Shown here piece by piece: positions 8,974-18,235 of a DNA stretch of 64,000 bases. Position numbers and translations under genes: made by a program. Position 1 is the first letter of the stretch. Each line of letters opens with the position of its first letter. Source of the stretch: Arcticibacter eurypsychrophilus (GTDB taxonomy: Bacteria; Bacteroidota; Bacteroidia; Sphingobacteriales; Sphingobacteriaceae). The notes under the pieces were generated by a model that searched no databases, was not told the origin of the DNA, and saw only the letters and a list, made by a program, of their open reading frames with translations. The DNA lies in contig NZ_MDFN01000012.1 in the NCBI RefSeq assembly GCF_001730525.1, forward strand, positions 62,001 through 126,000, written 5' to 3'.

Positions 8974-9013
8974 TAAAAAGGGGGTATCTTTAAATGAAGG
9001 TAGCCCCTTTTTA
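8974..9013 (+). terminator. Intrinsic terminator after sucB
   Basis: Inverted repeat with arms TAAAAAGGGGGTA and TAGCCCCTTTTTA (one mismatch) and a 14-nt loop, the descending arm ending in a T run, starting 15 nt after the sucB stop. Confidence 0.75.
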
Positions 9014-9221
9014 TCGAGCAAAAACGCTGTTTTTAGTATTCCGATTTTTTGTATTAGAAAAAAGGTTCCGGACCGCACCGCCCGAAACCAGATTTATGTG
9101 TACAGTTTAATTAAGATATACAACTTGGAAATTTGTTACATGATTATAATAGGAAAATAAATGTCCTTAATTATAAAAACTGTAATAATTTTGTTTGTAA
9201 ATAATGATGATCCTTTTATAA

Positions 9222-10382
9222 ATGAAGTTAATAGTAGTTGATAGTGCCCTACTCATTCAGAAGTTTTTGCAGTTGCCGGTAAATATTTATAAAAATGATA
9301 AAAATTATATTCGCCCTCTAGACGAAGATATTGAATCTATTTTTCACGATAAAACCAACAAATTCTACAAAAAAGACAATTGCATAAGATGGATTCTTAC
9401 GGATTCATCTGGAAAAACCATTGGAAGAATAGCCGCATTTATTAATGAACTAACTGCATACAACTATGATCAGCCTACCGGAAATATTGGTTTTTTTGAA
9501 TGTATAAATGACCAAAAGTCTGCATTTATACTTTTTGATGCCTCCCGTAAGTGGTTGCTTGATAAAGGTATGCAGGCAATGGATGGTCCGGTTAATCTTG
9601 GAAGTCGCGAAAAGTGGTGGGGGCTCCTTGTTGATGGTTTTTATCCGCCCTCGTATTGTTGCAATTATAACTTACCGGCTTATCAGTCCTTTTTTGAAAA
9701 TTATGGATTTAAGGTCTTTTTTAAACAATATACCTATCTCCGGAGTGTGATGGAAAGACTGAATAAGGTCTATTATGCAGTAGCTGAACGCATATTCAGA
9801 AATCCTGATTATCATTTCAAAACGGTTGATAAAGCCCATTTAAATACATTCATAGCAGACTTCAGAACCATATATAACAACGCATGGGTCAACCACGAAG
9901 GCATTGGTGAAATGACAAATCAAGAAGCAGATCATCTCATCCGTTCACTCAAGCCGGTTATGGATGAAAAGATAGCCTGGTTTGCCTACTATAAGAATGA
10001 ACCGATCGGTTTTTTTCTTAGTATTCCCGAATTAAATCAGCTGTTTGTCAAATACGCCAAAGGGAAGCTCAGCTTCACAGTCAAAATGCATTTGCTCTAT
10101 AACAAATGGATGGGCAACTGCAAAACCATGTATGGACTCGTTTTTGGTGTCATACCACAACACCAAAAAAAGGGCGTCGAAATCGCTATGATTGTTGCTG
10201 CTTCCGAATCTTTGTTGAAAAGAAAGGTTTATGAACAGGTACAGATGAACTGGATCGGCGATTTTAATCCCCGGATGATGCATGTGGCTGAACAAATTGG
10301 AGCAAAAATTTATAAAACACATTATACGTATCGGTTTCTGTTTGACAGAGATGCCGAATTCAAGCGACATCCGCTTATTTGA
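9222..10382 (+). CDS. GNAT-like acyltransferase-fold protein of unknown function
   Basis: A 386-residue cytoplasmic protein without signal peptide or membrane segments. It resembles the YghO-like group of GNAT-fold proteins: an N-terminal KLIVVDSALLIQKFLQLPVNIYKNDKNY followed by GRIAAFINEL, DGPVNLGSREKWWGLLVDGF, YQSFFENYGF and, near the C-terminus, a second GNAT-type stretch (GLVFGVIPQHQKKGVEIAMI, close to the acyl-CoA loop consensus) and NWIGDFNPRMMHVAEQIGAK. Such proteins are widespread in Bacteroidota but lack an assigned substrate. It sits between sucB and lpdA, separated from sucB by a terminator and 49 nt from lpdA, so it may share a transcript with lpdA. Fold is moderately sure; function unknown. 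Confidence 0.7.
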   Translation: MKLIVVDSALLIQKFLQLPVNIYKNDKNYIRPLDEDIESIFHDKTNKFYKKDNCIRWILTDSSGKTIGRIAAFINELTAYNYDQPTGNIGFFECINDQKSAFILFDASRKWLLDKGMQAMDGPVNLGSREKWWGLLVDGFYPPSYCCNYNLPAYQSFFENYGFKVFFKQYTYLRSVMERLNKVYYAVAERIFRNPDYHFKTVDKAHLNTFIADFRTIYNNAWVNHEGIGEMTNQEADHLIRSLKPVMDEKIAWFAYYKNEPIGFFLSIPELNQLFVKYAKGKLSFTVKMHLLYNKWMGNCKTMYGLVFGVIPQHQKKGVEIAMIVAASESLLKRKVYEQVQMNWIGDFNPRMMHVAEQIGAKIYKTHYTYRFLFDRDAEFKRHPLI

Positions 10383-10406
10383 TGCGCAAATTAAGGACAG
10401 GAACAT

Positions 10407-10414
10407 TAACTTTG
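10407..10414 (+). promoter_or_regulatory. Possible -7 element upstream of lpdA
   Basis: TAACTTTG matches TAnnTTTG and lies 17 nt before the lpdA start. The nearest TTG upstream is 25 nt away, longer than the usual 19-20, so only tentative. Confidence 0.35.
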
Positions 10415-10431
10415 ATTAAACAAATACAACT

Positions 10432-11835
10432 ATGCAATACGATGTTACAGTAATAGGTAGCGGACCAGGCGGATATGTAGCTGCCATTCGTTGTGCCCAA
10501 TTGGGACTCAAAACCGCTATTATTGAGAAATATGAAACTTTCGGCGGAACATGTCTTAATGTTGGATGTATTCCTTCAAAGGCGTTATTGGATTCCTCCG
10601 AACACTTTTACAATGCGGCTCATACCTTTAAAACTCATGGTATAAATATTAACGATCTTAGTGTCGATCTGAAGCAGATGATTGCACGTAAGGATCAGGT
10701 TGTACTGGAAAATACCTCTGGTATCGCCTACCTGATGAAGAAAAATAAAATTACCACACATATTGGTGTTGGTTCTTTTGAAGATAAAAACACGATTAAG
10801 ATCCGTAAAAGTGATGGTACCGAAGAAACGATCAGCACTAAAAATGTGATTATCGCTACAGGATCCAAGCCTACCGTTCTTCCTTTTCTTCCTATCGACA
10901 AAAAACGAATCATCACTTCTACTGAGGCGCTAAACTTACCCGAAGTTCCCAAACACCTTATTGTAATTGGTGGTGGAGTAATAGGGTTGGAATTAGGATC
11001 CGTTTATGCTCGTTTAGGCGCCAAAGTTACCGTAGTAGAATTTCTTGATTCTATTATCGCTAATATGGACAGCACATTGGGTAAAGAACTTCAGAAATCA
11101 TTAAAGAAAATAGGGTTTGAATTTCTTTTAAGTCATAAAGTTACCGGTGCTCTGGTAAGCGGTGAAACCGTTACCGTTACTGCGGAAAATCCGAAAGGAG
11201 AGACTGTTACAATTGAGGGCGATTACTGTATCGTAGCCGTTGGAAGAACTGCTTATTCTAAAGATTTAGGATTAGAGCGAATCGGTCTGAAATTAGAAGA
11301 CCGTGGCAATAAGATTCCTGTTGATGATCATCTGGAAACAGCTGTCAAAGGCGTTTACGCAATAGGTGATGTGATTAAAGGAGCTATGCTTGCCCATAAG
11401 GCAGAAGAGGAGGGAACTTTTGTTGCTGAAACTATTGCCGGCCAGAAGCCTCATATCAATTACAATTTGATTCCCGGTGTGGTTTATACCTGGCCTGAAG
11501 TGGCGAGTGTGGGTTACACGGAAGATGAGTTGAAAAAACAAGGTAAGAAATATAAAACGGGTTCTTTTCCATTTAAAGCAAGTGGACGTGCTCGCGCAAG
11601 TATGGATACGGACGGATTAGTAAAAGTTCTTGCGGACTCCGTAACAGACGAAATATTGGGTGTTCATATGATTGGTCCACGTGCTGCCGATATGATCGCA
11701 GAGGCTGTCGTTGCTATGGAATTCAGGGCATCTGCAGAAGACATAGGACGCATCAGTCATGCTCATCCTACCTATACCGAAGTCTTTAAAGAAGCGGCTT
11801 TAGCCGCTACTGACAATAGGCCAATCCACATATAA
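10432..11835 (+). CDS. lpdA: Dihydrolipoyl dehydrogenase (E3)
   Basis: FAD- and NAD-dependent enzyme that reoxidises dihydrolipoamide on E2 of the 2-oxoglutarate dehydrogenase and related complexes. 467 residues, normal length. Seen: the FAD-binding GSGPGGYVAA at 9-18, the redox-active disulfide GGTCLNVGCIPSKALL (Cys41 and Cys46), the NAD-binding IGGGVIGLELGSVYARLG, YAIGDVIKGAMLAHKAEEEG, and the C-terminal catalytic SHAHPTYTEVFKEAALAA with the His-Glu dyad. It is 1.5 kb downstream of sucB and probably serves that complex, and any pyruvate or branched-chain complex encoded elsewhere. Transcription ends at the strong terminator shared with the convergent efflux operon. Confidence 0.97.
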   Translation: MQYDVTVIGSGPGGYVAAIRCAQLGLKTAIIEKYETFGGTCLNVGCIPSKALLDSSEHFYNAAHTFKTHGININDLSVDLKQMIARKDQVVLENTSGIAYLMKKNKITTHIGVGSFEDKNTIKIRKSDGTEETISTKNVIIATGSKPTVLPFLPIDKKRIITSTEALNLPEVPKHLIVIGGGVIGLELGSVYARLGAKVTVVEFLDSIIANMDSTLGKELQKSLKKIGFEFLLSHKVTGALVSGETVTVTAENPKGETVTIEGDYCIVAVGRTAYSKDLGLERIGLKLEDRGNKIPVDDHLETAVKGVYAIGDVIKGAMLAHKAEEEGTFVAETIAGQKPHINYNLIPGVVYTWPEVASVGYTEDELKKQGKKYKTGSFPFKASGRARASMDTDGLVKVLADSVTDEILGVHMIGPRAADMIAEAVVAMEFRASAEDIGRISHAHPTYTEVFKEAALAATDNRPIHI

Positions 11836-11845
11836 AACACAATAA

Positions 11846-11884
11846 AAAAAGCCATCAGAATATACGTTACTCTGATGGCTTTTT
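11846..11884. terminator. Bidirectional terminator between lpdA and the RND efflux operon
   Basis: Perfect 14-bp inverted repeat AAAAAGCCATCAGA / TCTGATGGCTTTTT with an 11-nt loop. It has A and T runs on both sides, located between two convergent stops. Confidence 0.9.
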
Positions 11885-11902
11885 CGTTAGAAATCCTTTT
11901 AA

Positions 11903-14900
11903 CTAATAGGTATGTTCCAATACCTCTTTTTCATCAGGGTCTGGTTCAACCATCATCGCCTCAATATCATCTCCTTTTTCATTGAACCCTAATTTCCCCA
12001 TGATCTTATCAAAAGCCTCATAGATAACCGGCACAATAACTAAGGTCAGGAATAGTGAACTGGTCAGACCACCAATAATTACCCAGGCTAAACCATTCTT
12101 CCATTCGGCACCTGCACCTGATGCAAGAGCAATAGGAAGCATCCCAATAACCATCGCAATAGTGGTCATCAGAATCGGACGTAAACGCGCATGGTTAGCT
12201 AAAATCAAAGCCTCCCTTGTAGATTTACCTTCGGCCTTCTGCTGATTCGTAAAATCGACCAATATAATCGCATTCTTAGCAACCAGTCCAATTAGCATGA
12301 TCATCCCTAATATAGTAAAGATGCTCAGGGAGTTGTTGGTTAAAGCTAGAGCCAATAAGGCACCAATAACGGACAGTGGAATGGAAAACATGACAACAAA
12401 CGGGTGGACATAGTTATCATACAAAGCCACCATAATCAGGTAAACCAAAATTAGCGACATCAGTAAAGCCACACCTAAGGTACCAAAACCTTCAGATTGA
12501 TTTTCCTGGTCACCACCAAATTTATAACTCACACCTGACGGTCTTTTCAAATCCTTTATCTGGATCTCAATATCTGAGAATACAGATCCGGAAGGACGAC
12601 CAACAACTTGTGATTGAACAGAAACCTTCGTGCTTTTATCCTGACGTTCTAACTGACTTGGACCAGATCCCTCAGTAACCAAAGCAAATTGTTCCAGCCT
12701 GATCCGCTGATCATCCTTATTCATAAAAGTAAGACCTCTAACGTCGTTGATGCTTTGTCTGCTGTAATCATCCAGGCGAATATTGATGTCATATTCATAT
12801 TCACCCTGACGAAACTTACTATCTGTATTTCCATTGAATGCAGTTTGCATAGTAGCTCCTACCGTTTGAAGCGATAATCCTAATGAAGCCATTTTGTCCC
12901 GGTCTACTTGTACCTTCACTTCAGGGTTTCCGCTTTCTACAGAAAGCTTAACACCTGTTGTACCATTGGTTTTTGCTACTTTAGCTTCTACCACTTGAGC
13001 ATAGGCCATTACACTTGGTAAATCAGGACCCATTACAATCACTTCAATGGGAGCTCTTTCGGCACTTCCCAAAATACTGATTGGTGTAGTTGTAATTTTA
13101 GCTCCGGCTAACTGAGATGAAAGCTCTTTCTTTATTTTCGCAGCATATACATCCGACTGATCTGCCCGTTCTTTTCTTTCTACAAGATGAACGGTTATTT
13201 CTGATTTATAGGCTGTAGATTGACTGGCACCCATACCATCGCTGGTTTGTCCTACCGTAGTGATCAAACGAATAATCTCTGCCTTCTTCGAGAGCAGATT
13301 TTCCGCTTTTGAAGTCATCAGATTAGTTTGCTCAATCGAAGCATCTTTAGGCATTTCAATTTGTACAATGAATTCACCTCTATCGCTTTTTGGAAAAAAT
13401 TCAGATCCAATATAGCCCGTAGCAAGTAATGCGAAAGAAGCAAAGAACAATGCCAATGTTCCCAATAAAATCGTCTTCTTATGTCCAAGTGACCAATTCA
13501 GTATGCTTGTAATCCATGCAGTGAATTTATCAAGACCTTTTTCAAACCGAAGAATAAGTCGCTCAAACATATTCTTTCCTTGCAGGTGTTCCAGCTTTCC
13601 AAAACGAGATGACAATAACGGAACAATAGTGAAGGAGGTAAGCAGACTTAAAAGTGTGGCTATAATTACAACCACACAAAATTGCCTAAGAATGTCTGAA
13701 ACCAACCCGGTACTGATGGCAATCGGGAAAAACACCACCACAATAACCAGTGTAATGGACATTACTGTAAATCCAATTTCACTCGTCGCATCATAGGCAG
13801 CCTTCACACGGTTTTTGCCCATTTCCATATGCCGGTAAATGTTTTCCAACACCACAATGGCATCATCTACCAGGATCCCTACCACAAGAGATAACCCTAG
13901 CAGCGACATTAAGTTCAAGGTATAGCCTAAAAGTTTAATCCCTATAAAGGTCGCAATCAGCGAAGCCGGAATAGAAATCATCACGATAGCCGCATTTCGC
14001 AAACTATGAAGGAAAAATAGCATCACGAATGCTACCAGCAAAACTGCCAGTATAAGGTCATGAATTACCGCATCAGCAGATTCTAGTGTATAAATTGAGC
14101 TATCAGAAGCAATAGTAAGCTTTAAATTATTCTTAGCGTAATCCGTCTGCAGAGAACTGATAATGGCATGAATCCCTTTACTCACCTCTACCGCATTCGC
14201 ATCCGATTGTTTAATTACCTGTAAGGCAATAGACGCTTTCCGGTCTACCCTTGCCAGTTTCTCTACATCTTTTTGTGCATCCTGAACATCAGCAACCTCT
14301 CCTAAACGAACCTGAATACCATTTTTATCTGATACTACCAGGTTTCGCAGTTCTTCTACACTACTGTATTTTCCGGCAAGCCTTACCAGGATATCTCTGT
14401 TATTTGTTTTCACAGATCCTGTTGGGAAATCCAAATTGGAACTCTGGATCACTTGTTGAATATCAAGTAAAGATAATCCGTAAGCCTGAAGTTTGTTGTC
14501 GTCAACGCTTACCTGAATTTCACGCTCACGTCCACCAATAATGTTGACCTGTGCAACCCCGTCCACACGGGAAATAGCTGGCACAATACGGTTATCCATT
14601 AAGTCGTAAAACGCAGCATCATCCATATTGGAGGTTGATGACATCGTAATAACGGGGAGGTCATCCAATGAAAACTTATTCAAAGAAGGGGCCTCTACAT
14701 CATCAGGTAACTGTGATAAAATTGCGTTAACCTTTCTTTGTGCATCATTCAACGCTAAATCTACATCTGTACCACTATTTAAAGTGATGACAACTGACGA
14801 TAAACTTTCATATGAAGTCGCATTTAACTTTTTAATATTTTCCATGGATGACACCGCATCCTCAATCTTTTTAGTTACTGTATTTTCCACCTCACTTGGA

Positions 14901-15064
14901 GATGCTCCCGGATAGATTGTAGTTACAGATACAACAGAAGGAGAAAACTTAGGAAGTAACTCGTAACTCAGTGATCTATAGCTAATATACCCTAGTATGG
15001 TCAGTACTGTAAACAGTACGACCACTATAGTGGGCCTTTTTATTGATATTTCAGCAATTTTCAT
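11903..15064 (-). CDS. RND efflux transporter, inner-membrane permease (AcrB/MexB-like)
   Basis: A 1053-residue proton-driven RND pump, normal length for the HAE1/AcrB group. The two-fold repeat is clear: an N-terminal helix (ISIKRPTIVVVLFTVLTILG), a large periplasmic domain, six helices including VVGILVDDAIVVLENIYRHME with the paired Asp of the proton relay in TM4, then a second half with LLATGYIGSEFFPKSDRGEF and GMIMLIGLVAKNAIILVDF. Substrates are probably drugs, detergents or envelope-damaging compounds; metal export is unlikely because the typical CzcA metal motifs are not seen. Last gene of the tetR-tolC-adaptor-permease unit. Confidence 0.93.
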   Translation of the reverse strand: MKIAEISIKRPTIVVVLFTVLTILGYISYRSLSYELLPKFSPSVVSVTTIYPGASPSEVENTVTKKIEDAVSSMENIKKLNATSYESLSSVVITLNSGTDVDLALNDAQRKVNAILSQLPDDVEAPSLNKFSLDDLPVITMSSTSNMDDAAFYDLMDNRIVPAISRVDGVAQVNIIGGREREIQVSVDDNKLQAYGLSLLDIQQVIQSSNLDFPTGSVKTNNRDILVRLAGKYSSVEELRNLVVSDKNGIQVRLGEVADVQDAQKDVEKLARVDRKASIALQVIKQSDANAVEVSKGIHAIISSLQTDYAKNNLKLTIASDSSIYTLESADAVIHDLILAVLLVAFVMLFFLHSLRNAAIVMISIPASLIATFIGIKLLGYTLNLMSLLGLSLVVGILVDDAIVVLENIYRHMEMGKNRVKAAYDATSEIGFTVMSITLVIVVVFFPIAISTGLVSDILRQFCVVVIIATLLSLLTSFTIVPLLSSRFGKLEHLQGKNMFERLILRFEKGLDKFTAWITSILNWSLGHKKTILLGTLALFFASFALLATGYIGSEFFPKSDRGEFIVQIEMPKDASIEQTNLMTSKAENLLSKKAEIIRLITTVGQTSDGMGASQSTAYKSEITVHLVERKERADQSDVYAAKIKKELSSQLAGAKITTTPISILGSAERAPIEVIVMGPDLPSVMAYAQVVEAKVAKTNGTTGVKLSVESGNPEVKVQVDRDKMASLGLSLQTVGATMQTAFNGNTDSKFRQGEYEYDINIRLDDYSRQSINDVRGLTFMNKDDQRIRLEQFALVTEGSGPSQLERQDKSTKVSVQSQVVGRPSGSVFSDIEIQIKDLKRPSGVSYKFGGDQENQSEGFGTLGVALLMSLILVYLIMVALYDNYVHPFVVMFSIPLSVIGALLALALTNNSLSIFTILGMIMLIGLVAKNAIILVDFTNQQKAEGKSTREALILANHARLRPILMTTIAMVIGMLPIALASGAGAEWKNGLAWVIIGGLTSSLFLTLVIVPVIYEAFDKIMGKLGFNEKGDDIEAMMVEPDPDEKEVLEHTY

Positions 15065-15078
15065 AAGGACAATTTGTT

Positions 15079-16146
15079 CTATTTAATATTCTCTACCAGA
15101 CTTCCGTTAACCAGGTTAATCTGACCGCTCACAATAATGGTTTCGCCTACTTTCAATCCCTCAAGTATTTCAACAGACTCTCCAATTATTCGCCCGGATA
15201 CAACCTTGCGCTCAACCGCTTTATTGTTGTTTTCCAGCATAAACACCTTGTTACTGTTCACACTGCCTACAAAGGCACCTCTTGGAACCGTAATAATGGC
15301 AGCCTGTTGCGGAAAGCTAAATACAGCTGTTCCGTACATTCCCGCCCTTAATTGATTTGTACCATTGTTAATCAGTTCAATCTGCACTGGGAAATTAAGA
15401 CTGTTGTCTGCTTTAGAAGCGATAAAGCTAATTTTTCCCTTAAAGTCTTTGTCTGGAAAAATAGTCGATTTAATACTCACCATATCTCCATTTTTAAGAT
15501 TCACAACCTGAGACTCATTTGCTGTAACATTCAACTTTAACTTCGAAACATCTACAATTTCAAATAAAGCAGTGCCGGGAGATACATAAGATCCCTGTTC
15601 AATAGAACGTTTGTTGATTACGCCGGAGAAGGGGGCCTTTATATTGGCATCACTTGATTTCCTTTTTGATGATTGAACAGACGCTTGGGTAGTCCGCACT
15701 TTTAAACGTGCGTTATCCAATTGTTGACGAGTAACACCACCTGTTTTAAATGCATTTTCATAACGGGATAAATCACGTACAGCATTTTCATAATTTGCAT
15801 CAGCAGTTTCTGTATCTACATTTAGAAGTTCATTGTCAATTCGGGCCAAAACCTGTCCACTGCTTACACGGTCACCTTCGTCAACCGCTATACGGGTTAC
15901 TCTACCGGAGTTTTCAGCAGAAAGTATTAATTGCTGATTTGCTTCAAATGTTCCGTTAGATGAAAAGTCAAGTTCAATTTCTTTTTTGCCAACCTTAACC
16001 GTTCTTACAGCTACAGCACCAGAACTTCCTTCAGCTACGACTGCTGTTTTCTCTGCATTTTTTTTCTTGTTATTTTGCAGTACCCATCCGATTATTACGA
16101 ATGCTGCCAGTACTCCTATAATGGAAATTATAGTATTTCTTTTCAT
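15079..16146 (-). CDS. RND efflux periplasmic adaptor (membrane fusion protein)
   Basis: A 355-residue HlyD/AcrA-type adaptor linking the inner-membrane pump to the TolC-like channel. Seen: an N-terminal membrane anchor (IISIIGVLAAFVIIGWVL), the biotinyl-lipoyl-like half-motifs ENSGRVTRIAVDEGDRVSSGQVLARID and IKAPFSGVINKRSIEQGSYVSPG flanking a helical hairpin (about 100-165), a beta-barrel domain, and the C-terminal membrane-proximal domain ending GETIIVSGQINLVNGS. There is no lipobox, so anchoring is by the helix. It lies 14 nt upstream of the permease gene and 4 nt after tolC, as in a tight operon. Confidence 0.92.
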   Translation of the reverse strand: MKRNTIISIIGVLAAFVIIGWVLQNNKKKNAEKTAVVAEGSSGAVAVRTVKVGKKEIELDFSSNGTFEANQQLILSAENSGRVTRIAVDEGDRVSSGQVLARIDNELLNVDTETADANYENAVRDLSRYENAFKTGGVTRQQLDNARLKVRTTQASVQSSKRKSSDANIKAPFSGVINKRSIEQGSYVSPGTALFEIVDVSKLKLNVTANESQVVNLKNGDMVSIKSTIFPDKDFKGKISFIASKADNSLNFPVQIELINNGTNQLRAGMYGTAVFSFPQQAAIITVPRGAFVGSVNSNKVFMLENNNKAVERKVVSGRIIGESVEILEGLKVGETIIVSGQINLVNGSLVENIK

Positions 16147-16150
16147 GTCC

Positions 16151-17515
16151 TTAGTTTATGAGCGATTTGATATTACCGTTAGATTTCATTAATTGTATTT
16201 CAGCCAGTTTATAATTTAATAAAGCCTGGGTGTAGCTGTTCTGTGCATCAGTTAGTGAAGTTTCTGAACTAAGCAGATCGGTTAATGTAGCTAAACCGTT
16301 ATTATAATTATTCTGTGTGCTGTTGAATACTTCACGTGCGAGTCTTTGATTTTCATTCTGATTTCTAATCGTGTTGACGCTTGTTGCTAATTGCACTTTA
16401 GCATTACTATAAGCCAGGTTGAGTGATTGCCTGTTGTCCTTTAAATCCTCGCCTAACTGATCAATTTCAATCTGCGACTGCCTAACTCGCGATCTCCTAC
16501 CAAAACCATCAAAGATGGGGATACTTAAATTTAATCCTATAGCCGACGAAGGTATCCAGCTCGCTGTGCTAGCTGACTTGAAAAGATCAAATTTATTGCT
16601 CAAACCACTTTTGCTATAGTTGCTGACAAAGGATAGTTTAGGATAGTATTCAGCAATTTTTGATTTTTTCTGTAAAATCAGCAGCTGTTCCTGTTTCTTT
16701 AATAGCGTGTACTCTGTTAAACCAGATACATCTACCGTATCAGTTAAATTAGAAGCACTCTGCTGCATTTGGTTCAATTCTTCTTTCGGAATTTGAATGG
16801 CTATGCCTATAGGCATGCCGATATAGTATTTCAACATATTTTCTTGCTGAAATGCTGTTTTATCCAATTCGTCTTTTTGGGTCTGAATATTAGTCAGACT
16901 TACCTTAACTCGATCCACGTCGATACGTGTAGCCAATCCATTCTTGAATTGATCAGCCAATATCTTTTCGGTTTTTTTAAGGGAGTTTAAGTTTGCTTCA
17001 ACAGCAGCTATCTTCTCTCTGCTTACCAATACCTGATAATAAGAGGATGCAACCATTTGCAATACATTTTCTTCACTCAGGTCTACGTTCAAATTATAAT
17101 ATTCCTCCGCTGTTTTGGCTGCTTTAAAACCTACAAAAACACTTTGGTTAAAAAGCTGCTGACTTAATTGTACCTGTGCATTTGCGGTGTACTTCTTACC
17201 GAAAGCGACCAATACGTCTTCTCCCGGTTTTCCTAATAGCTCTCCGGGAAGTAAACTTTTTTGAAGTTGCAAGTTATCATTCAAACTTCCAGTGGCAGAA
17301 ATTTGAGGATAGGCATCAGATCGGATCTCAGTAGTCATCTCTTTTCCTTTCTGTGCTTCCAGTCTGGCTTTTTTAATCGTTACATTGTTTTTTAGTGCAA
17401 AGGTTAATGCTTCCTTCAAGGATAGTTGTACAGTCTGGGCTTGGATATTGCCCATATTGATTACGCTAAGGAACAGCAGTAATGCTATTCCCGCGATCTT
17501 TTTCGGTGTGTTCAT
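16151..17515 (-). CDS. TolC-family outer membrane efflux protein
   Basis: A 454-residue outer membrane channel of the tripartite pump. The signal peptide (KKIAGIALLLFLSVINMGNIQAQ) ends at AQA/AQT-type cleavage near residue 27. Two internally similar OEP repeats follow, the first opening LSLKEALTFALKNNVTIKKARLEAQKG and the second around GLATLTDLLSSETSLTDAQNSY, with long helical segments typical of the periplasmic tunnel. It is first of the three pump genes and 68 nt downstream of the TetR gene on the same strand, so it is likely controlled by that regulator. Confidence 0.92.
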   Translation of the reverse strand: MNTPKKIAGIALLLFLSVINMGNIQAQTVQLSLKEALTFALKNNVTIKKARLEAQKGKEMTTEIRSDAYPQISATGSLNDNLQLQKSLLPGELLGKPGEDVLVAFGKKYTANAQVQLSQQLFNQSVFVGFKAAKTAEEYYNLNVDLSEENVLQMVASSYYQVLVSREKIAAVEANLNSLKKTEKILADQFKNGLATRIDVDRVKVSLTNIQTQKDELDKTAFQQENMLKYYIGMPIGIAIQIPKEELNQMQQSASNLTDTVDVSGLTEYTLLKKQEQLLILQKKSKIAEYYPKLSFVSNYSKSGLSNKFDLFKSASTASWIPSSAIGLNLSIPIFDGFGRRSRVRQSQIEIDQLGEDLKDNRQSLNLAYSNAKVQLATSVNTIRNQNENQRLAREVFNSTQNNYNNGLATLTDLLSSETSLTDAQNSYTQALLNYKLAEIQLMKSNGNIKSLIN

Positions 17516-17583
17516 TCGTATCAGTACTTGTTGCTTTTTATATATTTATAGATGCAGGCATTCATTGAAATTTATTTGCCTGG

Positions 17584-18198
17584 TTATTTTGAGGTTTTTA
17601 GTCCTGAAATAAAGACTTTGGTAAATTCTTCTTGTTTCGTAAGTATGGCCTCAAACTCTTCATTTCCCGGAAATAGTTTTTTGTTCTTTGTGATAAAAAC
17701 AAACATGCTCAAGCCGGTTAACACATCTATATATAATCCACTCATTTTATGAGGGTCTATTTTAGAAATACTTCCATTGTTAACTGCTTTTTCTAAGAGG
17801 CCGGTAACGAAAGCCGCCTCTTTAATATGCGCCTTTTTCATAATTGGCTGGCAGGAATCGTGGATCTGTCCAACCTCTTGGGTCGCTTCAGTTAATTTCA
17901 ACATGAAATACCTTTCCATGAACTTTTTGCGGAGAGTAAGTATGCAGTAAAATTCTTCGTCCAGACTTTGTAAGCCATCCATGCATTTATGCAATTCTTC
18001 AAAGTACTGGTTCATTATACGTTCTACCACAGCAATAACGAGCGTCATTTTATCAGGGAAATAGTAATACAATGCCGGCTGAGTAACTGATATGTCATCT
18101 GCTATTTCATTCATTGTAGTCTTTTGTATGCCAAAATGAGAGAAACGTTTTATGGCACTCTCTACAATTAATTCCCTTTTCTTATCTAACTCACCCAT
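17584..18198 (-). CDS. TetR/AcrR-family transcriptional regulator of the efflux operon
   Basis: A 204-residue repressor-type protein. The N-terminal TetR helix-turn-helix is clear: RELIVESAIKRFSHFGIQKTTMNEIADDISVTQPALYYYFPDK (about 9-52). The C-terminal ligand-binding half is helical and not conserved. Its place at the head of the tolC-adaptor-permease cluster implies it senses a toxic compound and derepresses the pump, with autoregulation. A palindrome TGACC-N13-GGTCA lies 15-37 nt upstream of its ATG. It is a clear paralogue of the second TetR gene about 640 bp upstream. Confidence 0.9.
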   Translation of the reverse strand: MGELDKKRELIVESAIKRFSHFGIQKTTMNEIADDISVTQPALYYYFPDKMTLVIAVVERIMNQYFEELHKCMDGLQSLDEEFYCILTLRKKFMERYFMLKLTEATQEVGQIHDSCQPIMKKAHIKEAAFVTGLLEKAVNNGSISKIDPHKMSGLYIDVLTGLSMFVFITKNKKLFPGNEEFEAILTKQEEFTKVFISGLKTSK

Positions 18199-18212
18199 CT
18201 GTTTTAATTATC

Positions 18213-18235
18213 TGACCTTTTTTATAATTTGGTCA
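18213..18235. promoter_or_regulatory. Candidate TetR operator (TGACC-N13-GGTCA)
   Basis: A 23-bp dyad with perfect 5-bp arms TGACC and GGTCA immediately upstream of the tetR start, overlapping where the promoter should be. Such dyads are typical of TetR operators. No binding evidence; inferred from position and symmetry. Confidence 0.45.
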
